Shown: positions 1 to 8,933, numbered from the stretch's first letter. The stretch: 64,000 bases of DNA from Leptolyngbya sp. BL0902 (GCF_016403105.1 NZ_CP046155.1:3377906-3441905); one strand, 5' to 3'. Notes: generated by a model from the letters alone, not told the origin. Program-made: numbers and translations.

Positions 1-39
1 TGCGATCCGCCTGGTAGCTGTCGCCGCCATCAACGCGCT

Positions 40-80
40 CGCGAACGGTAGCGCCCACCCTCAGTCGCTAACCGTTCGCG
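40..80. repeat. Inverted repeat over the 3' end of the first gene
   Basis: CGCGAACGGT (40-49) pairs perfectly with ACCGTTCGCG (71-80). The inner AGCG/CGCT extends the stem to 14 bp with one bulged A. It overlaps the TAG stop of the minus-strand gene at 68-70. No T-run follows on either strand, so an ordinary intrinsic terminator is not well supported. Confidence 0.5.
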
Positions 81-529
81 GGTGGGGTCATCTGGGGCTG
101 AAGGGTAGCTTCCATGGCGCTAGTGAGATAATGGCCCGTCATGATGCCGCTAGAGAGGTGGTAGCGACCATCATCAAGGCGGTGGAGGGTTTCAAATCCG
201 GTGCGGCGCTGGCGATCTCCCAAGGCCCAGTATCGCTGAATGATGGAGTCTGGGGCCACCCAGCCTTCCCCTTCCACCCGGCCCAGTTGGCTGTGCTGGA
301 GCACAAAGGTGTATTGACACTCACCATTGGCCAGCCGCCCGCGATACTGAAGGGCCATTTCCGGCGGAGTGGCTTCGGGCATCACCAGCTTCATCACCAT
401 GGTGAACCAATCATCTCGGCTCCAGGCGATCAAAATCTTGCCCTTCACCGGGGTGGGCAAACGATCCCGCTCTAGCCAGCTTCCTTGTAACGTCCAACGT
501 CCTGGTTCAACCAAAAAACTGTGAACCAC
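68..529 (-). CDS. Conserved cyanobacterial hypothetical protein (153 aa)
   Basis: This is a soluble protein of unknown function. I recognise the pattern as a family found widely in cyanobacteria, with conserved segments such as KGKILIAWSRDDWFTMVMKL, MALQYRGRL, QYTFVLQHSQLGRVEGEGW and MTGHYLTSAMEATL near the C-terminus. The many aromatic residues and alternating hydrophobic stretches suggest a beta-rich, possibly lipocalin-like fold, which is an inference. No signal peptide or membrane helix is visible. The start is a GTG (527-529) with a G-rich stretch upstream, and no nearby ATG keeps the conserved N-terminus. The stop codon lies inside a strong inverted repeat. No operon partner is evident; the next gene on this strand (anmK) lies upstream, about 220 nt away. 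Confidence 0.85.
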   Translation of the reverse strand: MVHSFLVEPGRWTLQGSWLERDRLPTPVKGKILIAWSRDDWFTMVMKLVMPEATPPEMALQYRGRLANGECQYTFVLQHSQLGRVEGEGWVAPDSIIQRYWALGDRQRRTGFETLHRLDDGRYHLSSGIMTGHYLTSAMEATLQPQMTPPANG

Positions 530-747
530 TGATTGCCCCCTAAACCATGACCCTTAAGGCATCTGGCCAAAACTCATCCCAGTGCCCCCAGCTATACCGA
601 CGGAGACAGTCTTTGCGAGCTGTCCACTTCTCCCTATCCAGCATACGCCCTATTGCTGGGAGTAAGATCGGTCGTCTTTAATTCGGGCTAAGCCAATGCC
701 TAGAGCCCAGCCCAGGGTAAGCGGGCCGAGGGGGGACGACAAATCTT

Positions 748-1890
748 CTAGGGCTGGTGCAGGTCGCCGAGGCACACCGCCGACCGCGCCCCCGTGACCG
801 CTGGCAGATTACCCGGAAACCCCTGCCAGCGCCAGTAGCCCAGCACTGCAAAGGCAATGGCTTCCTTGTCGCTAGCGGGCATTCCGGCGGCATCGGTGGG
901 GTTCACCGGAATCTCCGGGAACTCGGCTTGGAGGTGGGCCATCAGCACTGGATTGCGACAGCCGCCCCCGCCCACCAGGATCGTATCGGGCAGGGCGGGC
1001 AAGAAAGATCGGTAGGATTGGGCAATGGTGGCCGCTGTGAACTGGGTCAACGTGGCGACAATATCGGTGGGGCTGAGCCCTCGGTGCTGGGCGGCGGCAT
1101 AGCAGTGCTGAAAATACTCCCAGCCAAAGAGTTCCCGTCCGGTGGATTTGGGCGGTGGCTGGTGCAGGTAGGGATGCTGGAGCCAGTCGTGGATCAACTC
1201 CTGGCAAGGGGTGCCCTGGGCGGCCCAGGCTCCGTCGGCGTCGTAGGTGAGGGTGCCCTCAGACAGGGTGGCCATGGCGATGTCGATGAGGGAGTTTCCT
1301 GGCCCGGTGTCCCAACCGAGGATGGCCGGGGGCTGCGGAGATTGCGACCGATCCCAGGCGGGCAGGTACGTCACATTGCCAATGCCGCCAATGTTCTGCA
1401 CACAGCGGCGCTGCTGGGGATGGCTGAGCAGGCACAAATCTACAATCGGCACCAGGGGCGCACCTTCCCCTCCGGCGTCAATGTCCGCCTGCCGAAAGTT
1501 GCTCACCGTGGGAACGCCCAGCCGCCGCACCAAACTCGCCCCCCGCCCCAACTGCACACTGTAGGCTAACCGCTCCCCCTGCACGGGACGATGGAACACC
1601 GTTTGGCCGTGGGAGGCCACCAAATCCACCGGGCCAGTGCGGTCGATCACCCGCTGCGCCGCCTGGGCAAACTGGTGGGCAATGGCCTCGTCCAGATCCG
1701 CCAAATCCGCCAAGGCCATGGGCTGTCCGGCACAGACCGATAGAATCCGCTGCCGCAGGTCGTCGGGGTAGGGTGCAGTAAAGCCGCTGAGGACGTTAGC
1801 TTGCAGATCGTAGCCCTCACCCTCAATCTCCACCAGGGCCACGTCAATGCCATCCACAGAGGTTCCGCTGATTAACCCAATTACCCGCAT
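748..1890 (-). CDS. anmK: Anhydro-N-acetylmuramic acid kinase
   Basis: AnmK opens the 1,6-anhydro ring of anhydro-MurNAc and phosphorylates it to MurNAc-6-phosphate, a step of cytoplasmic peptidoglycan recycling. The N-terminus MRVIGLISGTSVDGIDVALV carries the GTSxDGxD nucleotide-binding signature of the family. LVASHGQTVFH, IGGIGNVTYLP, GWDTGPGNSLIDIAM and DTILVGGGGCRNP are the other expected ASKHA-fold segments. Length (380 aa) is normal for the family. An upstream in-frame ATG at 1926 would add 12 non-conserved residues, so the ATG at 1890 is preferred. No other recycling gene is adjacent. The assignment is firm by family pattern; the substrate follows from the family. Confidence 0.93.
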   Translation of the reverse strand: MRVIGLISGTSVDGIDVALVEIEGEGYDLQANVLSGFTAPYPDDLRQRILSVCAGQPMALADLADLDEAIAHQFAQAAQRVIDRTGPVDLVASHGQTVFHRPVQGERLAYSVQLGRGASLVRRLGVPTVSNFRQADIDAGGEGAPLVPIVDLCLLSHPQQRRCVQNIGGIGNVTYLPAWDRSQSPQPPAILGWDTGPGNSLIDIAMATLSEGTLTYDADGAWAAQGTPCQELIHDWLQHPYLHQPPPKSTGRELFGWEYFQHCYAAAQHRGLSPTDIVATLTQFTAATIAQSYRSFLPALPDTILVGGGGCRNPVLMAHLQAEFPEIPVNPTDAAGMPASDKEAIAFAVLGYWRWQGFPGNLPAVTGARSAVCLGDLHQP

Positions 1891-1968
1891 GGTTTTGTCT
1901 CGCTTTTCCTCGTCAGCAGGTTTCAATGGACAGCCGATCCTAGCGCTCTGAGTGGTCTGAACAGCGTC

Positions 1969-2673
1969 CTACACAGGCAACCGCTCTAGCCCCTTATTGC
2001 TGCCAATCACCACCATCAGCCCGCCCGCCTTCAGCCGAGTGACGGGGCTGGGGTTGATTTCAAACTTATCGGGCTGTTGGTCTTGGCTCACCGCCAGCAG
2101 GGTGAGTTCGTAGCGGTTGCGAAGGTCGAGGTCGATGATGGTTTTTTGGTCAAAGGCTGGGGGCACAATGATTTCGGCGATGCTGTGGTCGGGGTCAATC
2201 TCAAAGCGATCCAAAATTCCTGGTGTCGTCAAGGATCGCGCCAGTTCGCAGCCCATCTCATGCTCTGGAAACACCACATGGTCAGCCCCGACGCGATCCA
2301 GCAGCTTGCCGTGGATTTCCGAAGACGCCTTAGCCACCACGTTCTTTACCCCGGCCTCCTTCAGGTTCAGGGTGGTGATAATGCTTTCTTCCACATAGTT
2401 GCCGATGGCCACAATCACCGTGTCGAACTCGGTGATGCCCGACTCCTTGAGGGCCGTGGGCTGGGTGGTGTCTAGCTGCACGGCGTGGGCAGCAATCTGG
2501 TCGGTCAGAGCTTGGCTAACGCGGCGTTCGTCCTCGTCGGCGGCGAGCACTTCATAGCCCAAACTGTTGAGGGTGGTACACACCGCCCGACCAAAGCGCC
2601 CCAGCCCAATCACCGCAAACTGGCGAGTGGGGGAGCGCATTTTGCGTAGAAAGCTCAGCGATGACAGGTTCAC
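1969..2673 (-). CDS. ktrA: KtrA-type potassium uptake regulatory subunit (RCK protein)
   Basis: This is the cytoplasmic nucleotide-binding gating subunit of a KtrAB-type K+ uptake system. Residues about 18-140 form a TrkA-N Rossmann domain beginning FAVIGLGRFGRAV (GxGxFG), with an acidic residue (AADEDE) at the end of the second strand. Residues about 150-230 form a TrkA-C domain (IAEIIVPPAF to GGLMVVIGSNKGLERL). The start is a GTG (2671-2673): the leader MNLSSLSFLRKMR matches the N-terminus I recall for cyanobacterial KtrA, while a later ATG at 2640 would remove it. The membrane subunit KtrB is not in the window, so the gene is an orphan here. It is divergent from guaB3. Confidence 0.9.
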   Translation of the reverse strand: MNLSSLSFLRKMRSPTRQFAVIGLGRFGRAVCTTLNSLGYEVLAADEDERRVSQALTDQIAAHAVQLDTTQPTALKESGITEFDTVIVAIGNYVEESIITTLNLKEAGVKNVVAKASSEIHGKLLDRVGADHVVFPEHEMGCELARSLTTPGILDRFEIDPDHSIAEIIVPPAFDQKTIIDLDLRNRYELTLLAVSQDQQPDKFEINPSPVTRLKAGGLMVVIGSNKGLERLPV

Positions 2674-2838
2674 AGGCTAACGTCCAACGGCGAGTAATGG
2701 GAGAGAGGCTGATCCATTCAATCCTATTATTGCCATCTTGTTATGGCTACCTAGGCCGCGAACCACCCAAGATAATTTCTTTAGCGGGGGGAGGTCTTTT
2801 TTGATAGGCTAGCTTAATGACTTTTAAAGGATAGGACT

Positions 2839-3996
2839 ATGCAACTTGGTCGTGGCAAAACCGTTCGTAGGGCCTACGGCATTGACGAAATCGCCCTCGT
2901 GCCCGGCCCTAGAACCCTGGATCCCTCCCTGGCGGATACCCACTGGCAGATTGGCGGCATTGATCGCGAAATCCCCATCATCGCCAGCGCCATGGATGGC
3001 GTGGTGGATGTCACCATGGCCATTCGTTTGTCGCAGTTGGGAGCCTTGGGGGTGCTCAACCTAGAAGGTATCCAAACCCGCTACGCCGACCCCAACCCCA
3101 TCCTCGACAAAATTGCCTCCGTGGGCAAAGAGGAGTTCGTGGGCCTGATGCAGAGCCTCTACGCCGAGCCCATCAAGCCCGAACTGATTACCCAACGGAT
3201 TCAGGAAATTAAAGCCGGGGGCGGCATTGCGGCTGTCAGCGTCACCCCCGCCGGAGCCGCTCGCTTTGGTCAAACCATCGCCGACGCCGGAGCTGATCTG
3301 GTCTTCGTGCAGGCCACCGTGGTGTCTACAGCCCACCTGTCTCCCGAATCCATTGCGCCCCTGGATTTGGCCGCGTTCTGCCAAGCCATGCCCATGCCTG
3401 TCATCCTGGGCAACTGCGTCACCTACGACGTCGCCCTCAACCTGATGAAGGCCGGAGCCGCTGGCATTCTGGTGGGCATTGGCCCCGGTGCCGCCTGTAC
3501 CTCCCGTGGGGTGCTGGGGGTGGGGGTGCCCCAAGCCACCGCCGTCTCCGACTGCGCCGCCGCCCGCGACGATTACTTCCAGGAAACCGGGCGCTACGTC
3601 ACCATCATTGCCGATGGCGGTCTCGTCACCGGGGGCGACATCTGTAAGTGCATCGCCTGCGGGGCCGATGGCGTGATGATTGGTTCTCCCTTCGCTCGCG
3701 CCTCCGAAGCCCCAGGCCGAGGCTTCCACTGGGGCATGGCCACCCCCAGCCCGGTGCTCCCTCGCGGCACCCGCATTCGGGTCGGCACTACGGGCACCCT
3801 AGAGCAAATTCTGCGCGGCCCCGCCCAGCTCGATGACGGCACCCACAACTTCCTAGGTGCACTGCAAACCAGCATGGGCACCCTCGGCGCGAAGGATCTC
3901 AAGGAAATGCAGCAGGTGGAAGTGGTGATTGCGCCGTCCCTGCTCACCGAGGGCAAAGTCTACCAAAAGGCCCAACAACTGGGCATGGGCAAATAG
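2839..3996 (+). CDS. guaB3: GuaB3-family IMP dehydrogenase (no CBS domains)
   Basis: This is an IMPDH/GMPR-type TIM-barrel protein (385 aa) of the GuaB3 family. Family members convert IMP to XMP with NAD+ in guanine nucleotide synthesis; in cyanobacteria GuaB3 has been described as a genuine IMP dehydrogenase lacking the Bateman (CBS) module. Visible motifs are [16 protein letters not shown] near the N-terminus, the phosphate/catalytic loop [20 protein letters not shown] with the candidate catalytic Cys, and [20 protein letters not shown]. No CBS insert sits between them. An AAGGA Shine-Dalgarno precedes the ATG. trxA follows about 480 nt downstream, an adjacency I recall from other cyanobacteria. 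The last codons and stop are part of a 33-bp tandem duplication. Confidence 0.9.
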   Translation: MQLGRGKTVRRAYGIDEIALVPGPRTLDPSLADTHWQIGGIDREIPIIASAMDGVVDVTMAIRLSQLGALGVLNLEGIQTRYADPNPILDKIASVGKEEFVGLMQSLYAEPIKPELITQRIQEIKAGGGIAAVSVTPAGAARFGQTIADAGADLVFVQATVVSTAHLSPESIAPLDLAAFCQAMPMPVILGNCVTYDVALNLMKAGAAGILVGIGPGAACTSRGVLGVGVPQATAVSDCAAARDDYFQETGRYVTIIADGGLVTGGDICKCIACGADGVMIGSPFARASEAPGRGFHWGMATPSPVLPRGTRIRVGTTGTLEQILRGPAQLDDGTHNFLGALQTSMGTLGAKDLKEMQQVEVVIAPSLLTEGKVYQKAQQLGMGK

Positions 3997-4046
3997 CCCA
4001 GGGTAGAAGGGCTGGGCATGGGCAAATAGCCCAGGGTAGAAGGGCT
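3981..4046 (+). repeat. Perfect 33-bp tandem duplication across the guaB3 stop
   Basis: Positions 3981-4013 and 4014-4046 are identical. Copy one holds the final GMGK codons and TAG stop of guaB3; copy two repeats them untranslated. The perfect identity suggests a recent slippage event. Confidence 0.95.
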
Positions 4047-4481
4047 GATCAGATTGAACGTCGATTCCCAAAATCGCCATAGCTAAGGTGACAGATTGTC
4101 AACTGTCTGCCCTTTTGGGGTAGCAGATTTCCAACCCTCCACGGTACAATCGAGAAAAGCGGAGACGAAAGTTTCCGTTCACTCCTCACACCACACTCCG
4201 CCTGGGCCTTTGGGTTCAGGCGGTTCCTTTTTTAAGCCATGTTTCCTAGCGTTCGTTGCCAGAGGGTGGATCTTAACCCTGCGGCCCATTGTTAGGGGCG
4301 ACACCCGTAGCAGGCAACCGAAATTTCGCGGAGGTTGAGGGTACGGCATGGCCAGCGATACCCCAACCCCTGCGGCCCAGCAGCGCAAAAATATATCCTA
4401 TTGTATGGCCAGCGGTTAAAGGGGGCGGTTTTTGGCTATGGTAAGATGGCGTGTGTTTAAGAAAGGCAAGGAAGACTAGGC
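3997..4481. other. guaB3-trxA intergenic region
   Basis: This 485-nt stretch holds the second copy of the 33-bp duplication, one terminator-like hairpin (4198-4233) and the upstream region of trxA. The part near trxA includes TAAGAT (about 4442) as a possible -10 and AGGAAG before the ATG. I see no convincing gene. Confidence 0.6.
4198..4233 (+). terminator. Intrinsic terminator downstream of guaB3
   Basis: CCGCCTG (4198-4204) and CAGGCGG (4217-4223) form a 7-bp GC stem with a 12-nt loop, followed by TTCCTTTTTT. It lies about 200 nt past the guaB3 stop and would isolate guaB3 from trxA. Confidence 0.7.
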
Positions 4482-4802
4482 ATGGCAGCCGCTCAGGTCA
4501 CAGATTCTACGTTTAAGCAAGAAGTCCTCGAAAGTACCGTCCCCGTTCTGGTGGATTTTTGGGCACCCTGGTGCGGCCCCTGCCGGATGGTGGCCCCTGT
4601 GGTTGAGGAAATTGCCGACCAGTACGACGGCAAGGTGAAGGTGGTCAAGGTTAACACCGACGAAAACCCCCGCGTAGCCAGCGACTACGGCATTCGTAGC
4701 ATCCCCACCCTGATGATTTTCAAAGAAGGGCAGCGGGTCGATATGGTGGTGGGTGCAGTGCCCAAAACCACCCTGGCCAACACCCTAGAAAAGTATCTTT
4801 AG
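4482..4802 (+). CDS. trxA: Thioredoxin
   Basis: This is an m-type thioredoxin of 106 aa, the soluble dithiol reductant that in cyanobacteria links photosynthetic electron flow (through ferredoxin-thioredoxin reductase) or NADPH to target enzymes. The active site WCGPC is at residues 30-34. The cis-proline loop [10 protein letters not shown] and the buried Asp in VLVDFWAPW are present. Length is typical. AGGAAG lies upstream of the ATG. The gene is bracketed by its own leader and a hairpin terminator, so it is probably monocistronic. Confidence 0.96.
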   Translation: MAAAQVTDSTFKQEVLESTVPVLVDFWAPWCGPCRMVAPVVEEIADQYDGKVKVVKVNTDENPRVASDYGIRSIPTLMIFKEGQRVDMVVGAVPKTTLANTLEKYL

Positions 4803-4886
4803 GCCGACAACCAACGCACCTTAGCTTGGCCGAGTTTTCTCAACCTGAGAGCCTGGTTCTTAGGTAATGCGCCATAGGGTCTCAGG

Positions 4887-4915
4887 CACCTGCTTCCTAT
4901 CGAGGCAGGTGTTTT
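4887..4915 (+). terminator. Intrinsic terminator downstream of trxA
   Basis: CACCTGC (4887-4893) pairs with GCAGGTG (4905-4911), followed by TTTT. It lies about 85 nt after the trxA stop and before the LOG-family gene. Confidence 0.7.
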
Positions 4916-5011
4916 GGCGTGAGGGGCTAGCCGAAAATACCCAGTCGGCGAACAATTCTCGGTAGAATAGATTACTGCCCATAATTTCCCAGTCCTGATA
5001 TTTCCAGTCCT

Positions 5012-6076
5012 ATGGTTGCTACCCCCTCGAATCTTCCGGCCAACATCCAGGCAGACATGGAGGTGCTGTTCGACCACCTCCCTTCCATGGAGCATGGCAA
5101 ACTGATTCGGCAGGTGCTAGAAACCATTCTGCGGATGATGGGGCGCGAGTCGGAGCGGCTGGACTGGAAGATTTTGAACTATGCCCTGCTGGATATGGAG
5201 CAGGGCTTCCAGATGTTCCATCCCTATCGTCATACTCGCAAGGTGACGATTTTTGGTTCTGCCCGCATGGGGGCCGATAACCCCGACTACCTCCTCGCTC
5301 AGCAGTTTGCAGAGCAGGTGACGCAACTGGGCTTTATGGTGATGACCGGAGCCGGGGGCGGCATTATGGAAGCGGGCAATGCCGGGGCAGGGCCAGAAAA
5401 TTCCTTTGGCCTCAACATTCAGCTCCCCTTCGAGCAGGGGGCCAACCCGGTGATGACCGACAATCCCAAGCTGGTGAACTTCAAGTATTTCTTCACCCGA
5501 AAGCTATTTTTCATCCGCGAAAGCGATGCTCTGGTGCTGTTTCCCGGCGGCTTTGGCACCCAGGATGAGGGCTTTGAGTCTCTGACGCTGATTCAGACCG
5601 GGAAAGCCGACCCCATGCCCGTGGTGCTGATGGATCACCCCGGCGGCAACTACTGGAAAGACTGGGATGCCTACATTCGCAAACACCTGATGGCGCGGGG
5701 GCTGATTAGCCCCGACGACCCCAGCCTCTACACCATCACCGACAACGTAGACGACGCCTGCCACGCCATCAGCAGTTTTTACCGGGTCTACCACTCCTGC
5801 CGCTATGTGGGAGATCGCTTGGTGTTGCGGCTGAAGGGCGATCTCCCCGACGCGGCGGTGGCCTTGCTGAACGAAGAGTATGGCGACATTCTCTCCAAGG
5901 GCCACATTGAAAAAACTGCTGCTCTGCCCGAAGAAAAGAACGATGAAACCATTTCTCTGCCGCGCCTGGCGATGCACTTCAACCATCGAGACTTTGGCAA
6001 ACTGCACCAATTTATTCGCCGCTTGAACGACCTGGGCGACAGCCGCCCTGAACTAGAGCATCCAGAGCAGAAATAG
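5012..6076 (+). CDS. LOG-family Rossmann protein (lysine decarboxylase-like)
   Basis: This is a 354-aa member of the LOG/TIGR00730 group, whose characterised relatives cleave nucleoside 5'-monophosphates at the N-glycosidic bond (cytokinin riboside monophosphate phosphoribohydrolase). VMTGAGGGIMEAGNAGAG is the nucleotide-binding segment and PGGFGTQDEGFE matches the PGGxGTxxE signature. It is longer than the roughly 190-aa plant and Corynebacterium enzymes, with about 70 N-terminal and 100 C-terminal extra residues. The C-terminal segment contains RLVLRLKGDLPDAAVALLN. No membrane segment is seen. The substrate in cyanobacteria is not established. A strong terminator follows the stop. Confidence 0.85.
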   Translation: MVATPSNLPANIQADMEVLFDHLPSMEHGKLIRQVLETILRMMGRESERLDWKILNYALLDMEQGFQMFHPYRHTRKVTIFGSARMGADNPDYLLAQQFAEQVTQLGFMVMTGAGGGIMEAGNAGAGPENSFGLNIQLPFEQGANPVMTDNPKLVNFKYFFTRKLFFIRESDALVLFPGGFGTQDEGFESLTLIQTGKADPMPVVLMDHPGGNYWKDWDAYIRKHLMARGLISPDDPSLYTITDNVDDACHAISSFYRVYHSCRYVGDRLVLRLKGDLPDAAVALLNEEYGDILSKGHIEKTAALPEEKNDETISLPRLAMHFNHRDFGKLHQFIRRLNDLGDSRPELEHPEQK

Positions 6077-6131
6077 GCTATTGGCTGATGCCGATGGCTG
6101 CAAAGCCATTCAGCCAAGCCAAGGCCGTTGC

Positions 6132-6159
6132 CCCCATTGCCCATCAATGGGGCTTTTTT
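6132..6159 (+). terminator. Intrinsic terminator after the LOG-family gene
   Basis: CCCCATTG (6132-6139), a short loop and CAATGGGG (6145-6152) are followed by C and a run of six T. This is one of the clearest rho-independent terminators in the window. Confidence 0.85.
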
Positions 6160-6429
6160 GTATTAACCCGCACGTAGCGTCCCGGTCACAAACAAGGCTG
6201 TGTTTCCTACCTTAGTTGGCGTCATGCCCTAGAAACTCGCGTGGGGTTGAATCCCTCACCTTCGTGGTTTCAAAGCCTTCCTCAAAATACGTACATACTG
6301 CAATTTTATTGATTAATCAAGTCAAGCCACTCGATCTATGCCCTATAAATAGCGTCTATCTTGCAGATTTTTAGCGTAGAACCGTTGATGATGGGGGATA
6401 GTAAATAGACTTTGAGATAAAGCCTCTTC
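6160..6429 (+). promoter_or_regulatory. Leader of the Nit1C-type + strand genes, with a palindrome
   Basis: This AT-richer stretch precedes the AIR-synthase-like gene. It contains the perfect 12-bp palindrome TTGATTAATCAA (6309-6320) and a possible -10 box TATAAA (6344-6349). I found no GTA-N8-TAC NtcA site. The palindrome is a candidate operator by position only. Confidence 0.35.
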
Positions 6430-7398
6430 ATGTTGACGGAGTTGATTGATCAGGTGCGGCCCGCCCTGGGATTACAACAGAAACAAGATATTCAACTGGC
6501 GGCTCGCCACCTGGGTCGTTTTGCGTATTCTGACCAAACCGCCGAGCCTATTTTGTTGGGCGATGACTGTGCCGCCATTGCCGATGGAGATGGCTACCTG
6601 TTGCTGGCGGCAGAGGGGTTGTGGCCGCCCCTGGTGGAAACCGATCCTTGGTTTGCGGGCTGGTGCGCTGTGTTGGTCAATGTCAGCGACATCTATGCCA
6701 TGGGGGGTCGCCCCCTGGCCGTTGTGGACGCCCTCTGGAGTGCTTCCAGCGAGCAGGCGGATCTACTCTGGCAGGGAATGATTGCGGCCTCGAAGGCGTT
6801 TAATGTGCCGATTGTGGGAGGGCACAGCAATTGCCATAGTCCCTATGGGGCCTTGTCGGTGGCCATTTTAGGACGGGCGACCCATCTTATCTCCAGCTTT
6901 ACCGCTCAACCCGGCCATGTGCTGGTGCTAGCTACTCAGTTGACTGGGCGCTTGCACCCCCAGTATCCCTTTTGGGATGCGGCGACCCAGGCTGATCCGG
7001 CGGATTTACGGCGACAACTGGCCGTGTTGCCAGCCATCGCGCAACAGGGACTATGCCAGACCGGGAAGGATGTCAGCATGGGCGGTATTTTGGGGACGGC
7101 TATGATGTTGCTGGAAACGTCGGGGTGTGGTGCCGTGATCGATGTGCCGACGATTCCCCGACCGCCATCGGTGCCGTTGACCCAATGGTTGCGCTGTTTT
7201 CCCAGCTATGGCTTTTTGCTAAGTGTGGCTCCAGAACATTTAGCGGCCCTACAGCACTGCTTTCAGCCAGAGGGCATTACCTGTGAAGCCATTGGTTACA
7301 TCACGGATGCTCCCCAATTGATCCTTAAATCTGGCGCGGAAATGGCGGTCTTTTGGGACTTTTCAACCGAGGGGCTAACGGGGTTTTCTCCTGAGTGA
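6430..7398 (+). CDS. Sll0787-family AIR synthase-like protein
   Basis: This 322-aa protein belongs to the PurM/ThiL/SelD-like ATP-binding superfamily and matches the subgroup that accompanies Nit1C nitrilase clusters (Synechocystis Sll0787). The N-terminal half has the acidic ATP/Mg segment ILLGDDCAAIAD and the family motif NVSDIYAMGGRPLAVVDALW; GGHSNCHSPYGALSVAILG and KDVSMGGILGTAMMLLE follow. Such proteins usually activate a carboxylate or amide through an acyl-phosphate or iminophosphate; the substrate here is unknown. The gene leads the + strand arm of the cluster and is followed within 60 nt by a glycosyltransferase, probably in one transcript. Confidence 0.85.
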   Translation: MLTELIDQVRPALGLQQKQDIQLAARHLGRFAYSDQTAEPILLGDDCAAIADGDGYLLLAAEGLWPPLVETDPWFAGWCAVLVNVSDIYAMGGRPLAVVDALWSASSEQADLLWQGMIAASKAFNVPIVGGHSNCHSPYGALSVAILGRATHLISSFTAQPGHVLVLATQLTGRLHPQYPFWDAATQADPADLRRQLAVLPAIAQQGLCQTGKDVSMGGILGTAMMLLETSGCGAVIDVPTIPRPPSVPLTQWLRCFPSYGFLLSVAPEHLAALQHCFQPEGITCEAIGYITDAPQLILKSGAEMAVFWDFSTEGLTGFSPE

Positions 7399-7454
7399 GA
7401 CTGAGGGAAGTCATGTACTTCCATGACGCTTTTAATACCGATGCAATGGTTGTG

Positions 7455-8657
7455 ATGAAAATTTCCCTACTGACCTATTCCACCAAACCCCGAGGGAGTG
7501 TCGTTCATACCTGGGAATTGGCCACGGCGCTGCATCATCTCGGCCATCAGGTGGCTGTTTACGCTCTGGATAAAGACGGTCAGGACATCGAGCGCGTCTT
7601 ACCCTGTCCCCTGCACCGGATTCCGGCTAGTCCAGCCCCTGCTGATATCGATGGCCTCATTTCCCAGAGAATTCAAGAATTTGTAACGGGGCTGGCTAGG
7701 GCAGACCACACCTACGACATCTACCATGCCCAGGATTGTATTGGGGCAAATGCTCTGGTAACGCTGCGGCAGCAAGGGCTGGTTCCCCACGTGGTGCGCA
7801 CGGTTCACCACGTAGAAGACTATGCCAGCGCCTATTTGCGGCAGTGTCAGGATACCTCGATCTATCAGGCGGATTTGTGCCTATGCGTCAGTGATCGCTG
7901 GCAACAGGCCTTAGCGAATGACTATCATCTCTCTGCGGTGCGAGTGGTCAATGGCGTTGACCAGCAGCGATTTACCAACCAGCCCCAGAGCAGAGATGCC
8001 GATATTAAAAACACCTATGGCTTAACGGGTTCTCCTATTTATCTAACCGTGGGGGGAATTGAGCCCCGCAAAAATTCCCTGCGATTACTCGAGGCTTTTT
8101 CCCAAGTTCGGCACCACCATCCCCAGGCCCAGTTGGTGATTGCCGGAGGAGCAACCTTGTTTGATTACCAGACCTATCGAGATCAGTTTTTCCAGCGAGT
8201 AACCGACCTTGGGCTGACCGTGGGTGCCGACTTAATTTTGCCTGGGGTTGTCCCTGATGCCGTGCTACCAGGGCTATACCGTAGTGCCGATGTGTTTTGT
8301 TTTCCCTCCATTAAGGAAGGGTGGGGATTGGTGGTGATGGAGGCCATTGCTGCTGGACTTCCGGTCATTGTCGCGAACGAGCCACCGTTTACAGAATTTC
8401 TAACGCCCCAGCAGGCTCTTTTTGTGACGCCTACCGCTGTCTCCGACATCGCGAAGGCGATGATAACGGCAGCAGACCCAAGTCAGGCCCAAGGCTTCAT
8501 CCACCACAGCCGTGCGATTTTGCCCCAATATACCTGGCAGGCTTCAGCCCAGCAGCATGTCCTGGCCTATCAGCGTTTGATATCGGGGGCGGCGGCTATT
8601 CCAGAAAGGCTAGTACCCGCACCTGCGGAGCCTTTTGATCCTCAGGCTGGGCCATAA
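7455..8657 (+). CDS. MSMEG_0565-family glycosyltransferase (GT4)
   Basis: This is a GT-B fold family-4 glycosyltransferase associated with Nit1C clusters. From the chosen start MKISLLTYSTKPRGSVVHT it has the N-terminal acceptor domain, the linker PIYLTVGGIEPRKNSLRLLE and a C-terminal donor-binding domain with the E-x7-E element in PSIKEGWGLVVMEAIAAGLP. The start at 7455 aligns with the family's N-terminus. An ATG at 7413 has a better Shine-Dalgarno (GAGGGA) and would add 14 residues, so it cannot be excluded. The preceding gene ends at 7398, implying co-transcription. The 3' end overlaps the convergent small gene by 62 nt. The sugar donor and acceptor are unknown. Confidence 0.85.
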   Translation: MKISLLTYSTKPRGSVVHTWELATALHHLGHQVAVYALDKDGQDIERVLPCPLHRIPASPAPADIDGLISQRIQEFVTGLARADHTYDIYHAQDCIGANALVTLRQQGLVPHVVRTVHHVEDYASAYLRQCQDTSIYQADLCLCVSDRWQQALANDYHLSAVRVVNGVDQQRFTNQPQSRDADIKNTYGLTGSPIYLTVGGIEPRKNSLRLLEAFSQVRHHHPQAQLVIAGGATLFDYQTYRDQFFQRVTDLGLTVGADLILPGVVPDAVLPGLYRSADVFCFPSIKEGWGLVVMEAIAAGLPVIVANEPPFTEFLTPQQALFVTPTAVSDIAKAMITAADPSQAQGFIHHSRAILPQYTWQASAQQHVLAYQRLISGAAAIPERLVPAPAEPFDPQAGP

Positions 8658-8895
8658 ACCGAGTTGATTGGGATTCTAGATGCTCCAACTGCCCCAGGGC
8701 CAAACTACAGGGAAAGCCATATTTGGCCTGTACCCGCTGACTCGCCGTTTGCAGGGCGGTGCGAGATCGATCCAGAAAGTCCTCAAGGGCGTAGCTTTCT
8801 CCCGTTGTGAAGTAGTCTTTGACCACTAACGAGGGAGAGTAGCAGATTTCCTGGGAACCATCGGGCCACTGAATTTGAAAGCGTATTTCAGGCAT
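8596..8895 (-). CDS. MSMEG_0570-family small protein of the Nit1C cluster
   Basis: This 99-aa protein begins MPEIRFQIQWPDGSQEICYS and matches the small MSMEG_0570 family of nitrogen-starvation-associated proteins, whose function is unknown. FTTGESYALEDFLDRSRTAL and VQAKYGFPCSLALGQL are visible conserved-looking segments. An alternative ATG at 8916 adds seven residues. It is the last gene of the minus-strand arm, about 40 nt downstream of the acetyltransferase. Its final 21 codons are antisense to the end of the glycosyltransferase gene, so both proteins constrain the same DNA. Confidence 0.78.
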   Translation of the reverse strand: MPEIRFQIQWPDGSQEICYSPSLVVKDYFTTGESYALEDFLDRSRTALQTASQRVQAKYGFPCSLALGQLEHLESQSTRFMAQPEDQKAPQVRVLAFLE

Positions 8896-8933
8896 AGAAC
8901 AAGAGGGTGTGATCACAAGGAAACTTAGAACAG

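Noticed and set aside
1-58. Minus-strand frame (possible GTG start, ATVRERVDGGDSYQADR) running off the window edge
   Set aside because: Only 19 codons are visible, with no Shine-Dalgarno, and no family can be recognised. It could be a partial gene but is not supportable.
6430-7398. SelD (selenophosphate synthetase) for the mnmH gene at 41.5 kb
   Set aside because: The protein lacks the SelD N-terminal Cys/Sec loop and sits in the nitrilase cluster; it fits the Sll0787 AIR-synthase-like family.
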